Assembly: GCA_030490835.1 (NCBI GenBank)
Contig: CM059972.1
Location: 44,061,452-44,125,451 of the forward strand
DNA length: 64,000 bases
Reading direction: 5' to 3'
DNA from: Annona cherimola
Lineage: Eukaryota > Streptophyta > Magnoliopsida > Magnoliales > Annonaceae
A program made the position numbers and the translations under genes. Shown here piece after piece: positions 1 through 12,300 of the stretch (position 1 is its first letter; every line of letters begins with the position of its first letter). The notes below the pieces were generated by a model that ran no database searches, was not told the origin of the DNA, and worked only from the letters and a program-made list of their open reading frames with translations.

Positions 1-254
1 TATCTTTTTACTTATAAAAAAGATAAAATAAGTGAATGCATTCCTAAATGATCTAATTCAATTATTAACAAGTTAAAATGACATGATTTACATGGATTTT
101 AGCTCAAAATGCATGAAATTTACACAAAATGTATGAAATGCAGAAATGATGAAAACTAATACAAAACTTATGTAAATTTGTATGTTTCACTTAAATTAGC
201 ATTTCAAATGAGTGCAAAATGAGTTTTGATAACTCTGTAAAAATAGAGTTATCA
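1..254 (-). repeat. Athila-like LTR, 5' terminal piece (reverse)
   Basis: Read on the minus strand this is the first quarter of an Athila-like LTR. It matches the stretch just inside the LTR starts at 8217, 13436 and 61760 (a block resembling 'gtgcaaaatgag' and 'tgcatgaaat' runs). It ends at 227-254 in the family's terminal inverted repeat, with 10-bp arms TGATAACTCT and AGAGTTATCA around an 8-base loop. The piece runs off the window edge. No coding content is visible. Confidence 0.7.
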
Positions 255-1495
255 GAAAGCATTCCTGATGAAATTCAATGTGCAAGAAGGGTGAGAGCAA
301 GTGGAAATCAAGAAAGTTGTAATTCAAGAAATTGTGTTTAAGTGAAGTGGCGATCCAGCACCAATCATCTGGTGCCTCGGCTCTGCTAACCGCCATACCA
401 AAAGCTATAAAAGACTTCTACAAAGCATGTCGAGAAAGTTTGGCACGTGTCTCGCTCTATTTCCATGGGATATAAGTACATATTTCATGTCTTTACTAGA
501 GGAGTTTTAGGGTTCGTGGCTGCTGAGCGTGGAGGAGAAAAATCTAGAGCTTCAAAGAAGGAGAGAAGAACAAGTGGAGAACAAGATGTTCATTGCTATC
601 CCACAGAGTCTCATCTCTCTTCTCATTTATAATATTCTCCTCACTTGAGATTATTGTAAATTTTAATTTGATGGGATTTAAAGTCATGTTTTTGAGCTGA
701 ATTTTTCTGTGGTGGGAGATATGGAGGAATTAATGTTATAGACTATGTTATTTAGTTTTCTTGTGCTTAAATGAAAATATAGTTGTGCTGTAACTTTGGT
801 TGCAGGAGATTACCTTTATATATCATGCTTAATGCTTTTGTAAACTTGACCATCTTATAGATTAATTTAATACCTAAATTTTTCCCATCAAAAAAAAAAA
901 AAAAAAAAAAAAACCTAAATTTTCTCTTGAAAAAGAAAGATTTGGATGAGATCCATATATAAGGCATAAGTTTTCCAACTATTGTTGTGTTACATGTTAA
1001 TATGGATAGGAATATGCATATTAACCCCATATAATCTTGATTAAGTTATGTGGTTATCAGCCTTATTTTACTTGGTTGCATGTAAACATAACAATCAACT
1101 AAAACAGGGTTAGGTTTATATGTGTTGAAAAACATACATGAATATAAATGGACCTAGATTAGTAATCTCTGCACAACTAACGTAAAAAGGAACTAATTTA
1201 ACATCTCTATGAGTCAATGAATGCGTACTTCCATCCATATTAATCATCTCAAGGAAAACTCACTAGTAGTTATCCCTCCATTAATCATTTACTGCTTTAC
1301 TTAGTTTAGTTTGAATTTAATACAATTCTCATTTAATTTTTCAATTCACTTAAGATAATTGAATTTGAGGTAGTACCACATTTTAACACAATCCTTGTGA
1401 GAATGATACTCTACTCACTCTTTATGACTTGATCAACACGTATACTTGTGTTGAACCGAGTAAATTAATTAGAGATACAAGTAGCTCGTTAGCAA
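255..1495 (+). repeat. Athila-like LTR body lacking its 5' end
   Basis: This has the middle and 3' parts of the same LTR family in forward orientation. A TATA-like ATATAAG lies near 469. The familiar 'gatgggattt...catgtttttgagct' block lies near 671. The 'gttaatatggataggaatat' and 'ttaaccc' blocks lie near 995-1030, and the 3' end block 'acacgtatacttgtgttg' and 'agctcgtta' lies near 1436-1495. The first couple of hundred bases of the LTR are missing, because it starts straight after the palindrome shared with the reverse piece at 1-254. A run of 24 A lies at 890-913. The 61-residue frame at 447-632 crosses LTR sequence and is not a gene. Confidence 0.7.
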
Positions 1496-1719
1496 GATGT
1501 GAGTTAAAGCTCAATTTTTGGTACTTTGAAGAAAAATCACATGGAACTCATTTTTGAAAGCTTACACATGTTGGAGAGTCCAAGATTAAACGATGACTAT
1601 CCTTTGGTTATTCTTCCTTGTAATTTTCAAATTACGACTCTCAAGCACTTAAGAGCAAGTATTATATCAAGCTTGAAAGTATGCAAGGTTGCTGAATTTC
1701 AATTCATATTGAAGCATCA
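1496..1719. other. Unclassified stretch before the solo LTR
   Basis: This is probably internal sequence left beside the Athila-like LTR. An open frame of about 70 codons starts at 1526 but resembles nothing I recognise, and it runs into the solo LTR inserted at 1720. I see no primer site of the usual type. Confidence 0.3.
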
Positions 1720-4700
1720 TGTGACACCTAGGACATTTTGAGACCAATAAATGTAAATTAGGAATTATATAATTATTAATTATATGCCTTGAGTTGGATG
1801 GATGAGATTAGGGCAAATGACTAAGCAATGTGATTAAGTTAATCACTCTTACTTAACTTGGATTAGTGTGCACAAAAAGACAAATATGGTGTATGAAATG
1901 ATGAGTTGGCATGCTTATGAATTCCATTATTCATGTTATTTTGTTAATAATTATTGGGTAAGTTAGGTTATTGCTTGATAACTTCCTAACTTGAAGTGTA
2001 TATGGTAGATTGGTATAAAATTTGAAGGGTAAACCCATGATAACATGCCCTACCTAATGAATGGTGTGGATTATGATAATCATGATTAGAATATTGTGAT
2101 AATAATTAAATTACATGAAATATTTTTAAATGCTTATATCTTGATCTAGGATGATCATTTTGAGGTGAAATTTTTATTAATGGTTAAAACAAGGTGTTTT
2201 ATAATATAGATGAATTTGATTAAGTTAAATCTCATTGGAAAATGCTAAGCCACTTATGCTTAAAAATGATTGACTTTTTACTTTTAAAAAGTGGCTTATA
2301 ATTAATCAAAAGTTAAAGCAAATAATGGCTCAATGTGAGGTATCTTATGGAGGTATTTTTGAGAAAATTTTCAATTAATAAAAATGCAGAAAAATACATG
2401 AAAATGTAACTGCATTAATGGACGTTAATAAGGGGTGAGATTGGGCAACTTTTCATGTTAAAGAAATAAAGGGGGCAGCTGATGATGTGGAGTGATCACC
2501 TTGAGATGGGTGCAAATTTTGGCCAACTATTTTTTTTTAAAATATTAAAACAACAATATGTGGGTGAAAATGTGACAACATATGTGAGGACAAACAATGT
2601 AAATTTTAAGCATAAAATGAGGTGAAAAATAATATTAAAATGTGGCAATATAAAAAGGGAAAAGGGGGTAGCATTGGACCCTTTTGTTGTGGACAACAAC
2701 ACTTGGAAAAAAAATTTTCTAGCAAGGGTGTCCAACAAAGGAGGAAGAAAGGAAGAAAAAAGGTGGGAGAAGAAGAAGAAAATTCAGCAAGGCAAGGTGT
2801 GGACAACAACATCACAAGTAAGTGCCCTATACATGTTTTGATTTTGATAATTAAAAAGATTTCCTTACTCAAGTGATATATCATAAATTTGGTTCATTTA
2901 TGAATATTAAATGAATGGTTTACACAGCCCATGATATGTTTAATAAATGTCACTGAGTAGGAAGCTTCAATTTATGTATTAGGGATGTGGATACTAGGGA
3001 TTTATGGCTGCACCTAGCAACGTAAACCTATTGAATTTTAATGTAATTTTAGCAGCATATATTTGAAAAGGGACGTCCAAAAATTGATGAAAAAAATTTC
3101 TATTTTACATTAATTAGTTAAAGAAAGTAATAATTGAAGGAAATTTTCTGTTTAAACATATTTTGATCATTACATGATAAGGATTCTAGGAAAAGGGTGC
3201 AATTAAGGGTTAATGATAGCAAAAGTAATTGTTGATTTCAAAATTTCTGGTATGTTGCATTAATATGCAAATGTGAGCATGAAATTTGGTAAAATATAGG
3301 GGGTATGTGGCTGTTATGGAAGATGGAATATAAAAATGAAAGTGAAAAACAGAAATTTAAACGCATATATGGTGAGGATGTCCAACAACAGGTGGAAGAA
3401 AAATTCTGTTTTACACAAATTAGTTAATAGACTTTAATTGCTTGGTTGTGCTATAATTAATGTGTAAATAAAGGTCTAAACTAAGCAAGAATTGAGAAGA
3501 AATTTCTATCTAGTGCCAACTTGATCATTATATGATATATGGGTAACTAATGGGTGCAAGTAAAGGGTATTGATGATAAAGGTAATGGTTGGTTTTAGTA
3601 TTGCATGTACACTTAACTAAGATGCAAAAATAAAAGAGAAACGCAGTAAAATGGGAAAGTTTAGGGCTATTTTAAGGAAAAGTATAAAATTTCAAAAATT
3701 TGAAGTTGAAATTAGTAGACCTAACTTATAAACAAATGTCTTGAATGAATACCCAAGTTGGCATGCAAAGTATGGGTGTCGAATGATAAAAGGGAAGTCT
3801 TAAATTCCAATATGTTGAGTTTAAACTCAAGTGTTATAAATGAACTTGAAAAATTGACTCTAAACAAGGATATCAAAATGAAAAGAATGGTTAACTATTG
3901 GAATCATAATTTACATTAATGGGTGAATTGGAAAACCTTACACCAAACTTGAAGAAAAGAGTGGTTTAAGGTTAGCTTGATATATCTCATTTGGGTTGGA
4001 AATCACTAAGGCTTGCAAGTATTTGTAGTTTTATGTATACGGGTAAGATATCATTTTCATTTATCTAAGCAAAGGCAATGAAAATGTGGAAGAAAAGAGT
4101 TAATGCTATTACAGGTAAGCAAGAAAAACCCTTGAAACGTTGCTTTCTCAAATGTTGACAATAGATTGCAACTGGTTTTATTTAAATACTTTTGAAATTA
4201 TTTAAGGATGACCACTCCTAGAATTCTTGCAAATTGACTTGAATATCTGCTTCATTAAAATTGTGTTGGAAATTATGGTTGAAATTGTCTATCCTTGAAA
4301 AGCATGTTAATATGTCTACGATAATGCTACATAAGGAACTAGGTCCACTTTAGAGGTGTAAATTGACCAATTGTCTCCCTCTAATGTGACTAAGTAGCTA
4401 ATATAGGCCAATGGCTGGCAGCGCCCTCCCTAAAATGGGAGCTAGATGATAAGATTGTCGCCTGGCTAGTGTACCATTACTATGATGTTCACATCATGTT
4501 GATAATAATGCATTGACATTATTTATGAAATGCTCATGTTGGGAATGAATTTGGCTATTTGAAAATGCTCATACAAAAATGTTTGCTTGAAAATGACGAT
4601 GCTTGCTTATTGAGTTAGTACTCATGCTTTGTTTTTCAAACCCAATACAAATGCAAGAAGATTCCAGAGGTAATGAACAGGTTTAATTGAAGAATTATAG

Positions 4701-5129
4701 TTCTTGTATTCCTTTCTGTGCATCTACATGAACGGCTAAATCCTTTAGAAGTAATGTTATGGGTCCAAGAACCTTTTGTGTAAATGAACATCTTTGATGT
4801 GATAAGTGTGATTTAGAATGACTATGACATGAAAGGATTGAACAGTTGATGATGTGCAATCTTATTGTGTATGATTGGAATAATGTGTTGGGATTAATGA
4901 TGGGAGTAAAATATCAGTGCATGTTGAGAGTAAATATGGACAAATTTTAGGGTATAAATGAACATGTTGCCATGATATAAAACTCTTATGGAGTGAATCA
5001 TCAATGTATGTTTATGATATAATTTGAAAAAAAACCCACTGCGTGATCAGGGCAACAATTTTGCTCATATTAACCAATTAATAAACGATTCTAGAGTAAG
5101 GCTCTGGCGCCTCAAGTTCGGGCGCCACA
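1720..5129 (+). mobile_element. Solo chromovirus (Tekay/Del-like) LTR with target duplication
   Basis: The stretch starts TGTGACACC and ends GGCGCCACA, as the other chromovirus LTRs in the window do (19039-24032 forward; 27400-31232 and 43912-47825 reverse). It is flanked on both sides by the direct repeat CATCA (1715-1719 and 5130-5134). No gag or pol lies next to it, so it is a solo LTR left by recombination between two LTRs. Inside it follow the family order: a purine-rich tract near 2738-2800, GGGACGTCC near 3070, the GC-rich block near 4405-4475 with CTCCCT and GGGAG pairing, and the GAGTT...ACTC stem near 4612. Small open frames at 2496-2884 are chance frames in this LTR. Confidence 0.88.
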
Positions 5130-5134
5130 CATCA

Positions 5135-6379
5135 AGAGCATGAAATCAAGAGCCCACAGTATTCTTTTAACCATTTCAAGGTTGCGACCTCAATTAATAA
5201 GGCATCGGTGCCAAATTCGAAGGAGCATTAGAATAGTAAATTTTCAAGTCAGCAAGGCATGGATGTTGCTCTAGGCATGTGCGCCTCGGCGCCAAGCCAA
5301 AAAAAGAGGGGAAAGAGAGCCGACAGATAGTGCCACTGACACAATGGCTGCAACTTAAAAAAGGTCACACACAGGTCGACAGCTAGCGACGATGGTGCTA
5401 CAACCACTAGTCCCAGCGCCACAACTGCCACTAAGAAAAAACACATGACAAACCCATATCCTAGCTAATCAACCTTAGTAAAGCTCCATTTCTTCTTCTC
5501 CTCGCAGACTAACCCTAGCCACCCTATTTCTCCCCCATCTTCTATCTACTCCATCTCCCTTCTTCTTCTTTTTTCCTTCTCTCTTTCTTCTCTTCTTCCC
5601 CCTCCACACTTACCTAATCCACACCCACCCCACCCCACCCCTCCTTCATTTTCACTTTCTTCTTCTTCCGTTCCCTTTCTTCTTTCTTCTTTTCTCTTCC
5701 TCTTTCATTTTTCTCATCTCTCCCTCTCCCTTTCCTTTATTCTTCCTTTCATCCTCTTCCACCTTCTCCTCCCACTCTCTGTCTTTTATTCACCTTCTTC
5801 CTTTTTCTTCTCACTCTCCCATTTTCTCCTTTTTCTTCCCTTCTTCTTTTCCTCTATTTTCCCCATCCAGCCCGAGGCCACAACCACCATAATGCCAACA
5901 AGGTAACTTGCTGATTCTTCAAGTTGTTAAGTGCTGATCTCCTCCAATTAAGATTTTTTGCAACTAATAAGGTAAAATCTACTTCATTGCTTATTTGGTT
6001 TGAATTGAGAGAAGACTTGAATTTCTGCACTTGATTTTTCTTGATACAAACTTGTTGCTAATTGGTCTTACTTTCATTAGAAATACTTTATGATTCTATT
6101 AAGATTGAAGATTTGAATTGATGAAAGGAGGCAGCAATTGCTTAGATCTTGTTAAGTCATTTTCATACTATTTACTTTGGATATGTTTGTTTAGATGAAA
6201 ATGTGAGTAATTGGAATGATTTGAAATATATTTTTATTGATTTAGTTTTATTTAGTATAAAACACTTACGATTGATCGGTATGTGCAAAATCGTGAGAAA
6301 TTGGAGCAAAATCCTTACAAATCTTGGAAAGTTGAAGCATGATGATCAAGACCCATTCAATGTGATGATTTAGAAGATC
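5135..6379. other. Unclassified stretch with a 380-base pyrimidine tract
   Basis: From about 5480 to 5862 the plus strand is nearly pure C and T (runs of tcttctt, ctccc). On either side is AT-rich sequence with no convincing frame. Pyrimidine tracts of this sort occur in leaders and LTRs of plant retroelements, and purine-rich ones occur in the chromovirus LTRs here, so this may be a retroelement leader. I cannot assign it to a family. Confidence 0.35.
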
Positions 6380-7545
6380 TAATAGAGGTGAAACAACTAT
6401 CAAAATCGCTTAGAATGTGTCATGAAAGTTTCAACACAAACCGGGGCTAAATGGGCAACAAAACGTTAAAGCAAACTAAGCACTCCATAGTGCCACATAG
6501 TTTGAACTGTGTAGCAACCACGTGGATCTAGGTACTACACGTTTGAACAATGTGGCAACCATGTGGATCTGGGTGCCATACTATTTAAACTGTGGGGAGT
6601 TGGATGCGTAAATCCATATGCAAATCGAACTCTGTGTGCAAGGGGCTATGAGATCTCTGTATAAATACCTCTTGAAAAGGTCCCAAGACATCTTAAAACC
6701 TCTTTTTAGCTAGGGTTTGAGGTCCAGGAGCAAAAGAAGACGAAGAACAACAGTGAGAAGCGAGGTAGCAAGTTGTTAAAAACGTTTGAGATACCATCGA
6801 AGCTTCTAATCGATAAGCTTTCCTTTGAGTTTAATTGTAATGTTTGAAATGGATTTGGGATATAATATTATTTTGTATTTGCATTTGAACTTAATATACT
6901 AGGCTAAACCCTTAATCTAGAATTTATAAAATAGCATGTGTCCAATATAGAGGATGGTGTGGTTTTGTGCTAATTCGATATCATGCAATTTCAATGCTTG
7001 TTGGGTGTATCGTACCATACTTCAAACCAAAAGGTGAAAGTCTAATATATGATAATCAAGATATTAAACCTAAAAATATAAGACCATGAGAATAGACATG
7101 ATGACTTTGAGAAATTTCATTAATAACCATAGAACTTAATGAATTCTAATTAACTTAATTTGATGAAAATGGGTAGTTAAGAAAGAATAAAGTTAGCCTT
7201 GCAGGTTTTGAGCGAAGTGTAAGGATAATTTAGGCTTTGTTCTTCTTTAACACATAAATTAATAAACACTCCATGTATCTATTACAAATGTCATATGTGA
7301 AACCCTAAATCCTAGATGCTCGCATCAATTGATTTTTAATTCATCATCCTGCGTTCTTAAGATCAACCTTCTCTTTTGTTATTTCTTTCATTTTACTTTA
7401 CTCTCTTTGTATTTGATATAAGTATTTAAATCCAACTTCTTAAGTCCCAAATTTCTTATGGGATTGATATTTTATGTATTATAATTTATGACCTGTGCAC
7501 TTGCAGAGAGATTGCAATAAATATGTGATTTATTTGGGTTAACTT
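6380..7545 (+). repeat. Possible LTR of a second Athila-like subfamily
   Basis: A TATA box (TATAAATACC, about 6659) is followed by leader-like sequence. Near 7484-7540 there is a block ('gcacttgcagagagattgca') that matches, in reverse, the block at 24586-24640. There it sits directly beside a tRNA-Asp-type primer site. That placement suggests the 3' end of an LTR. The 5' border is not clear and no primer site follows here, so this is tentative. Confidence 0.35.
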
Positions 7546-8216
7546 GAATCATTGGGGTTATGTTGAATACATATACTTAAGATTGAGTTGAGAAGGTGAT
7601 TTTTTTTTGAGGAGGTTTTCTGTGGAACTTTTGTGATTGCTTGGTACTAAAAATTAGAGTGATTTGATTGAGGAATGATTTGCGTGTGAATTGGAAATTA
7701 CGATCTTGCACTTTGGAATAGTTTACAACTTGCCTTTTGATGTTGATTGAATTATTGTAGTTAGCTCTTGCTTTGCAACATCTTGCACCCATTGAAATTT
7801 TCTGTGCTAAGTGCTTCATCTTTTGTAAAATGCAAGAAATCGAGTGCACCGCCTAATTATGACCCCCGCATATTTGTTTCTAAGAAAGCTTATACTAGAT
7901 ACACGAATTCAATTTCGAAATGACCAATTATCATGGAAAGAGGGTTTAAATTAGACCATATGCTTGACTCATATCATGAAATCGTTAATCCAGACATTAG
8001 TAACAATTCTATGTATAATCAGACCTTAAAGTTACCACATTGGTGAGAGAATATTGTGTTATGTCGTCGAATACAATGATGGTAAAGTGAAAATTAGAGA
8101 CATAATAGTGATTTTTAATAATCAAGCTATCAATGCTTTTGATAGTACACAAAACCTTGAATATTTTGATGAATACACCCAATATTTAGATATCACATAA
8201 ATAGATTGATAACTCT
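7546..8216. other. Unclassified AT-rich stretch
   Basis: There is no recognisable frame, LTR border or repeat before the Athila-like LTR start at 8217. The 90-residue reverse frame at 7577-7849 has low-complexity composition and no recognised motif. Confidence 0.3.
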
Positions 8217-9642
8217 ATGAAAATAGAGTTTCCAACTTTCATTTTGCGCTCATTTGGAATGTTAATTCAAGAGAAATATATAAATTTGCATAGTTTTTGC
8301 GTTAATTTTTATCAATTGTGAAATTCTTGCATCTTGTGTGGTTTTGATGCATTTTAGGTTGCATTTAGTCAAAATTCATCTCATTTTGATTGTTTTAATT
8401 TCATTTGATCTTTAAGGAAGCATTTACTTATTATTCCTTGTGTTGTAGGAAAAGGAGGGCAATTTCCATACAAATTCAAGGAAAAAAATGAATGAAATGA
8501 GGAAAATCTCTAGCATGGTGGAGGTCGTGGCTAAGAACTTCACCGCCTTAAACAATTTTGGATCATCACTATCTAGCAGCATAGTGGTCGCGACCACAGA
8601 TTTGGAGGCCACGACCATGAAGGTAGGTGTGTGTAGATTTCCAAATGTGTGAGCTCCAAATTCTAGGGGTTATAAACACCTCCTTTAGTGTTTCAAGAAA
8701 TGAGATTAGAGAGATCATGGGAGGTAGCTAAGTAGAAGAAAAGAAAAGATTTTAAGCTTAAGGAGATTTTGAAGAGGAGATTTTATTTGTTTGGCGGAAA
8801 CTAGCAGGTTTCATCTCCTTTTTACCTATTTTTCTATTTCTCCATTTCTAGGAAGTATTTAAACTTGTGTTTGATGGGATTTGATATCATGTTTTTGAGC
8901 TAAACTCCTTTTGATGGGAGATTGAGAGGATTTGACCTTAAACTATGTTTGGTTTGGTTGCTTTTAGAATGAATGATTAACTATCTTTGTAGAGATTGGT
9001 ATTGTGTGGGATTGCCTCTATACATCATGTTTAATGCATTTGCAAGCCTAACTACCTTGTAAATTGTTTTAAGATCTAGATTTATGCTTGGAAAAGCAAG
9101 ATTTAGAGGAGATCCATGGATGAAGCGCAGGTTTTTAACACTTGTGGTGTTGAATGTTAATATGGATAGGAATATACCTGTTAACTTTTGTAATCTTGAA
9201 TAGGTTATGAGTCAGTCAATCTTATTTAATTTGTTTGCATGAGAACATAGCAATAAGTTGGATTAAGATTAGGTTTGTACGCATTGGAAGATGTATAAAA
9301 ATACATATGAACCTAGGTTAGTAATTCTTTACACAACCAAGTGAAATGGAACCAAACTAGCATAGCTTAAGGTTAATGATTCCAATTTCCCATCCACTTT
9401 AATCAACTCTAAGAATCCTAATGCGTTCTTGCATTCTCACCAGCTCTTTACTCATTTTTATTTTTTGTGTGAATTCAATTTCTACTGAATCAATCATTTA
9501 AACTTTCTACCCATCAAAGGCAATTGAATTTTGAAGATATATTAGTTTAATCTAGTCCTCATGGGATCAGCACTCTATTTACAATCTATTAGTTGTACAA
9601 CACGTATATTTGTGTTAAAGCAAGCATATACGCAGCTTGTCA
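8217..9642 (+). repeat. Athila-like 5' LTR of a heavily deleted element
   Basis: This starts with TGATAACTCT, the left arm of the decayed terminal inverted repeat, and ends ...CGCAGCTTGTCA, the family's LTR end. A TATA box (TTATAAACACC) lies near 8669. It pairs with the truncated LTR starting at 11589, and the two enclose only about 1.9 kb of internal sequence. Confidence 0.75.
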
Positions 9643-10290
9643 AAGATATAATGATCAATTACACTCTTTCAAGCACAATAGTTTTTCTCTTGGCCAAAAT
9701 GCTACTATCTTCTCACCTCAGTGATATTATCTTAGATAGGGCCATTTTGATATATGTCATTCTCTCTTATAATTCTATTGATGTTGGATGCTTTTTTTTT
9801 ATCACCATACCTTAAACATTGCAAAAGCCACCCAAGGAGGTTTGTGGTATCTGTATGTCATTATAAGCTTATGTCGACAGTTTGGCATTTGCTAGCCACA
9901 AACAGAAGAATTAGTGTCGTGTTAAGCAATAATCGATGAGCAGTTCATTGGCGTCTCACTCATGAACCTGATCTCTTTGTTACTTCTTCACAGCATCCTG
10001 CTCAACTAGTGCAAGATAAGCATCTAATTCTTGAACAATAGAATGACATTAGGGAGCGAATGGTTAGTCAAATGAGGTACATGTAGGGCTTTGTAAGGGT
10101 AATACAAGCTACACTTAACTGAATAGCAAGGAAAATAGGTATGGATGTTAACATATTGTTGCCATTTCCTAAGCTACCATTACAATTTCAACCAAAGTCA
10201 TCCAGTACCTGAACTCAAGGAAGGAAGAGGAGAAGAGAGCAAAGGTTATGAGCTTCCATCCACCCTGATGATTAGGGGAGTCATCGGTTT
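9643..10290 (+). pseudogene. Relic of the accessory ORF (C-terminal half) of the Athila-like family
   Basis: Short frames here align by eye with the accessory protein encoded at 59503-60615. DRAILIYVILSYNSIDVG (about 9738-9791) matches DRALLLHAIYSGMTIDVG. The preceding LLAKMLLSSHLSDI matches ISARMMPSTHVSEV. Further on, DVNILLPFPKLP (about 10145-10180) matches DISTLLPFPLMPP. Stops and shifts break the frame throughout. Gag, protease and the front of this ORF are missing, so the 5' LTR is joined almost directly to the middle of the accessory ORF. The protein's role is unknown. What is visible is that a third copy of this gene once existed in the window. Confidence 0.6.
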
Positions 10291-11588
10291 CTTTTTTTTT
10301 CTTTTATATTTACAAGTCATTAGCATTTGCTTTTTTATTATCTTGCATGCATTGAGGACAATACATTTCTCAAGTTTTGGTAGTGTCTTTACTTTCATTT
10401 AGGAGTTGTACTTAAGCTATATGATGTTTTAGGTTGCATTGCATGTAGAAATGATAATTCGTGCTTGTGATAATTTGTTAGTTTACAACCTATCTTAATG
10501 AATCTAACATTGCAAAAGAATAGCTTGAATTGATTTATAATTCTAAAAATTGAATTTTAGCTATGCATATATTTATGAACGATTAAATTGAATTTTACCT
10601 ATGCATATATTCTGTATTGTGTGGAATTCTAATTGGTACAAGTAACATATGAACGATTAAAATGAATTATAGTTGAATTTTATAGTATTTATTCTTGCTA
10701 ATGTGTGCAAATGAGATTATTAAGTTAATTTTTGTGTAATATGAATGCTTGTACCTACCTGTGCTTTAATTGTAGATTTCATTGCGAACATTTATCTCTC
10801 ATTTTGAGCCTTTGTATATTTCATTTTGTGTCAATCCCATGCTATAAGGAAAATACATTGTCTCATGAATTCATAGCATAATTCATTTTTACTTGGGACT
10901 TAGGTTTGGAAATATATATATTGCATATATAGAAACACTTCCCCTTAAAAAATTGAAATAAATAAAGAAGAGGATGAGTAGGACTGGGAACTTGCAAATA
11001 GCAAGACTCACGTAAAAAGCCAAAGAAAGGCCACAACATTATCACTTTAATAAAAATCTCCTTGAATATCTTGAAACATGACAAGGGGAGTTAGATTTTA
11101 AAAAAAACTCTCTAGATATCCTGAAATATGATAAGGAGAGACAAAACAATATGATTGAGGGAGTTAGATTTACGATTCATCCAAGTTTACGCCAAGTTAG
11201 TTAGATGAATGAATGCTATTTCTTATTGAGATAATGAAATCATTGTTAGCTTATTCATATACGCATTACCCCCGTCTAACAAAAAATTTATGATAAGAAG
11301 AACTATTAGCAAGAATAATCTACAAATTTTAACTAACTGCTGATAATATTTCATGTGGCTTGACAAGTTGGGATAAAATAATTTATTTTGGGAAAATGAT
11401 GCATATCTTGGTATTTTTAGCGAGTTCTTCATGACTTATTTTAATTTTTGGTTATCTTTTGCAATATTAAGTCAAGAGATATGATTGATTAGTTAATGTT
11501 TGGATACAAGCTTGTTTGTAAATTATTAGTTGCATTTGTGTTATTTATGTGCTGCTCGAGAACTAAGAACGTTTTAAGTTTTGGAGTA
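10291..11588 (+). repeat. 3' tail of the deleted Athila-like element
   Basis: This non-coding tail matches 60620-61759. It has the block 'gaggacaata...ctcaagttttgg' (about 10351-10380) after the ORF and the paired hairpin repeats near 11056-11142. A purine/T-rich 'aagttttggagta' lies immediately before the LTR start at 11589. Open frames on either strand here are chance. Confidence 0.6.
11056..11142 (+). repeat. Twin hairpin of the Athila-like 3' tail (copy B)
   Basis: There are two related direct repeats. The first can fold with arms TCTCCTTG and CAAGGGGA. The second can fold with arms TATC/GATA plus CTCTC/GAGAG. They sit where the twin repeats sit in the copies at 61265-61346, 53575-53690 and 12925-13010. 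Confidence 0.5.
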
Positions 11589-12300
11589 TGATAAATGTAT
11601 GAAAATAGAGTTATTATTGCCAATTTTGAATCCAATTTGAATACTAATTCATTAGGAAAGAGTAAATTTGCATTAAAATTGTATAAATTAGTGGCATTCA
11701 TGTAGTCTTCATAATTTTCTAACCTTCATGCACTTTAAGCTATGTTTGATTGCATTTTATGACATTTTAGCTCATTTCGATTCATTAGTTTATCTAAGAA
11801 TGAATTTATTTATTTTTATTTTATTTTTGTAGGAGAATAAATGTGACTCATTCATTAATTGAGTGCATAAATGGATGATTTGAGAAGAAAATTTTCAACA
11901 CCAATCAGAGAGAAAGTTTGGCATCAGTAAGGCTAAGGCTACAGCCTCCACTCCACCACCATTGAAAAATCAAGTTTAACCTTTCTAGCAAGGTTCGGAT
12001 CGTGGTCATGGGTATGGGTGCCGTGGCACTAGTGTGTATGTATGCTTTTTCTGCACTTGTGTGAGGCTACTTTTGTCCTCCATATAAATTTATCTCTTAG
12101 AATTTCAAGGACAGAAGCAAGGGGGTAAGAAATGGGGTGCATTGAAGAAGAAAGGAGAGGAGTTCCAAGATATAGAAGGGAGTGAGAAGAGATCAAGCCA
12201 TGTTAGAGGGATCTACTAAGTTTTAGCTTCTCTTTGTATTTTTTTCTTATTTGTATCATTCTCCTTACTTGAGATCTATCTGTAGAAATCTTTGATGGAA
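11589..12300 (+). repeat. Athila-like 3' LTR, truncated
   Basis: This starts TGATAA at the decayed terminal palindrome, and its match to LTR 8217-9642 runs through the 'ttctccttacttgagat' block near 12260. The match then stops and inverted internal sequence follows. The 3' half, including the LTR end, is missing. Confidence 0.6.

Noticed and set aside
447..632. 61-residue forward frame near the left end
   Set aside because: It lies wholly within an Athila-like LTR and has no counterpart frame in the other LTR copies.
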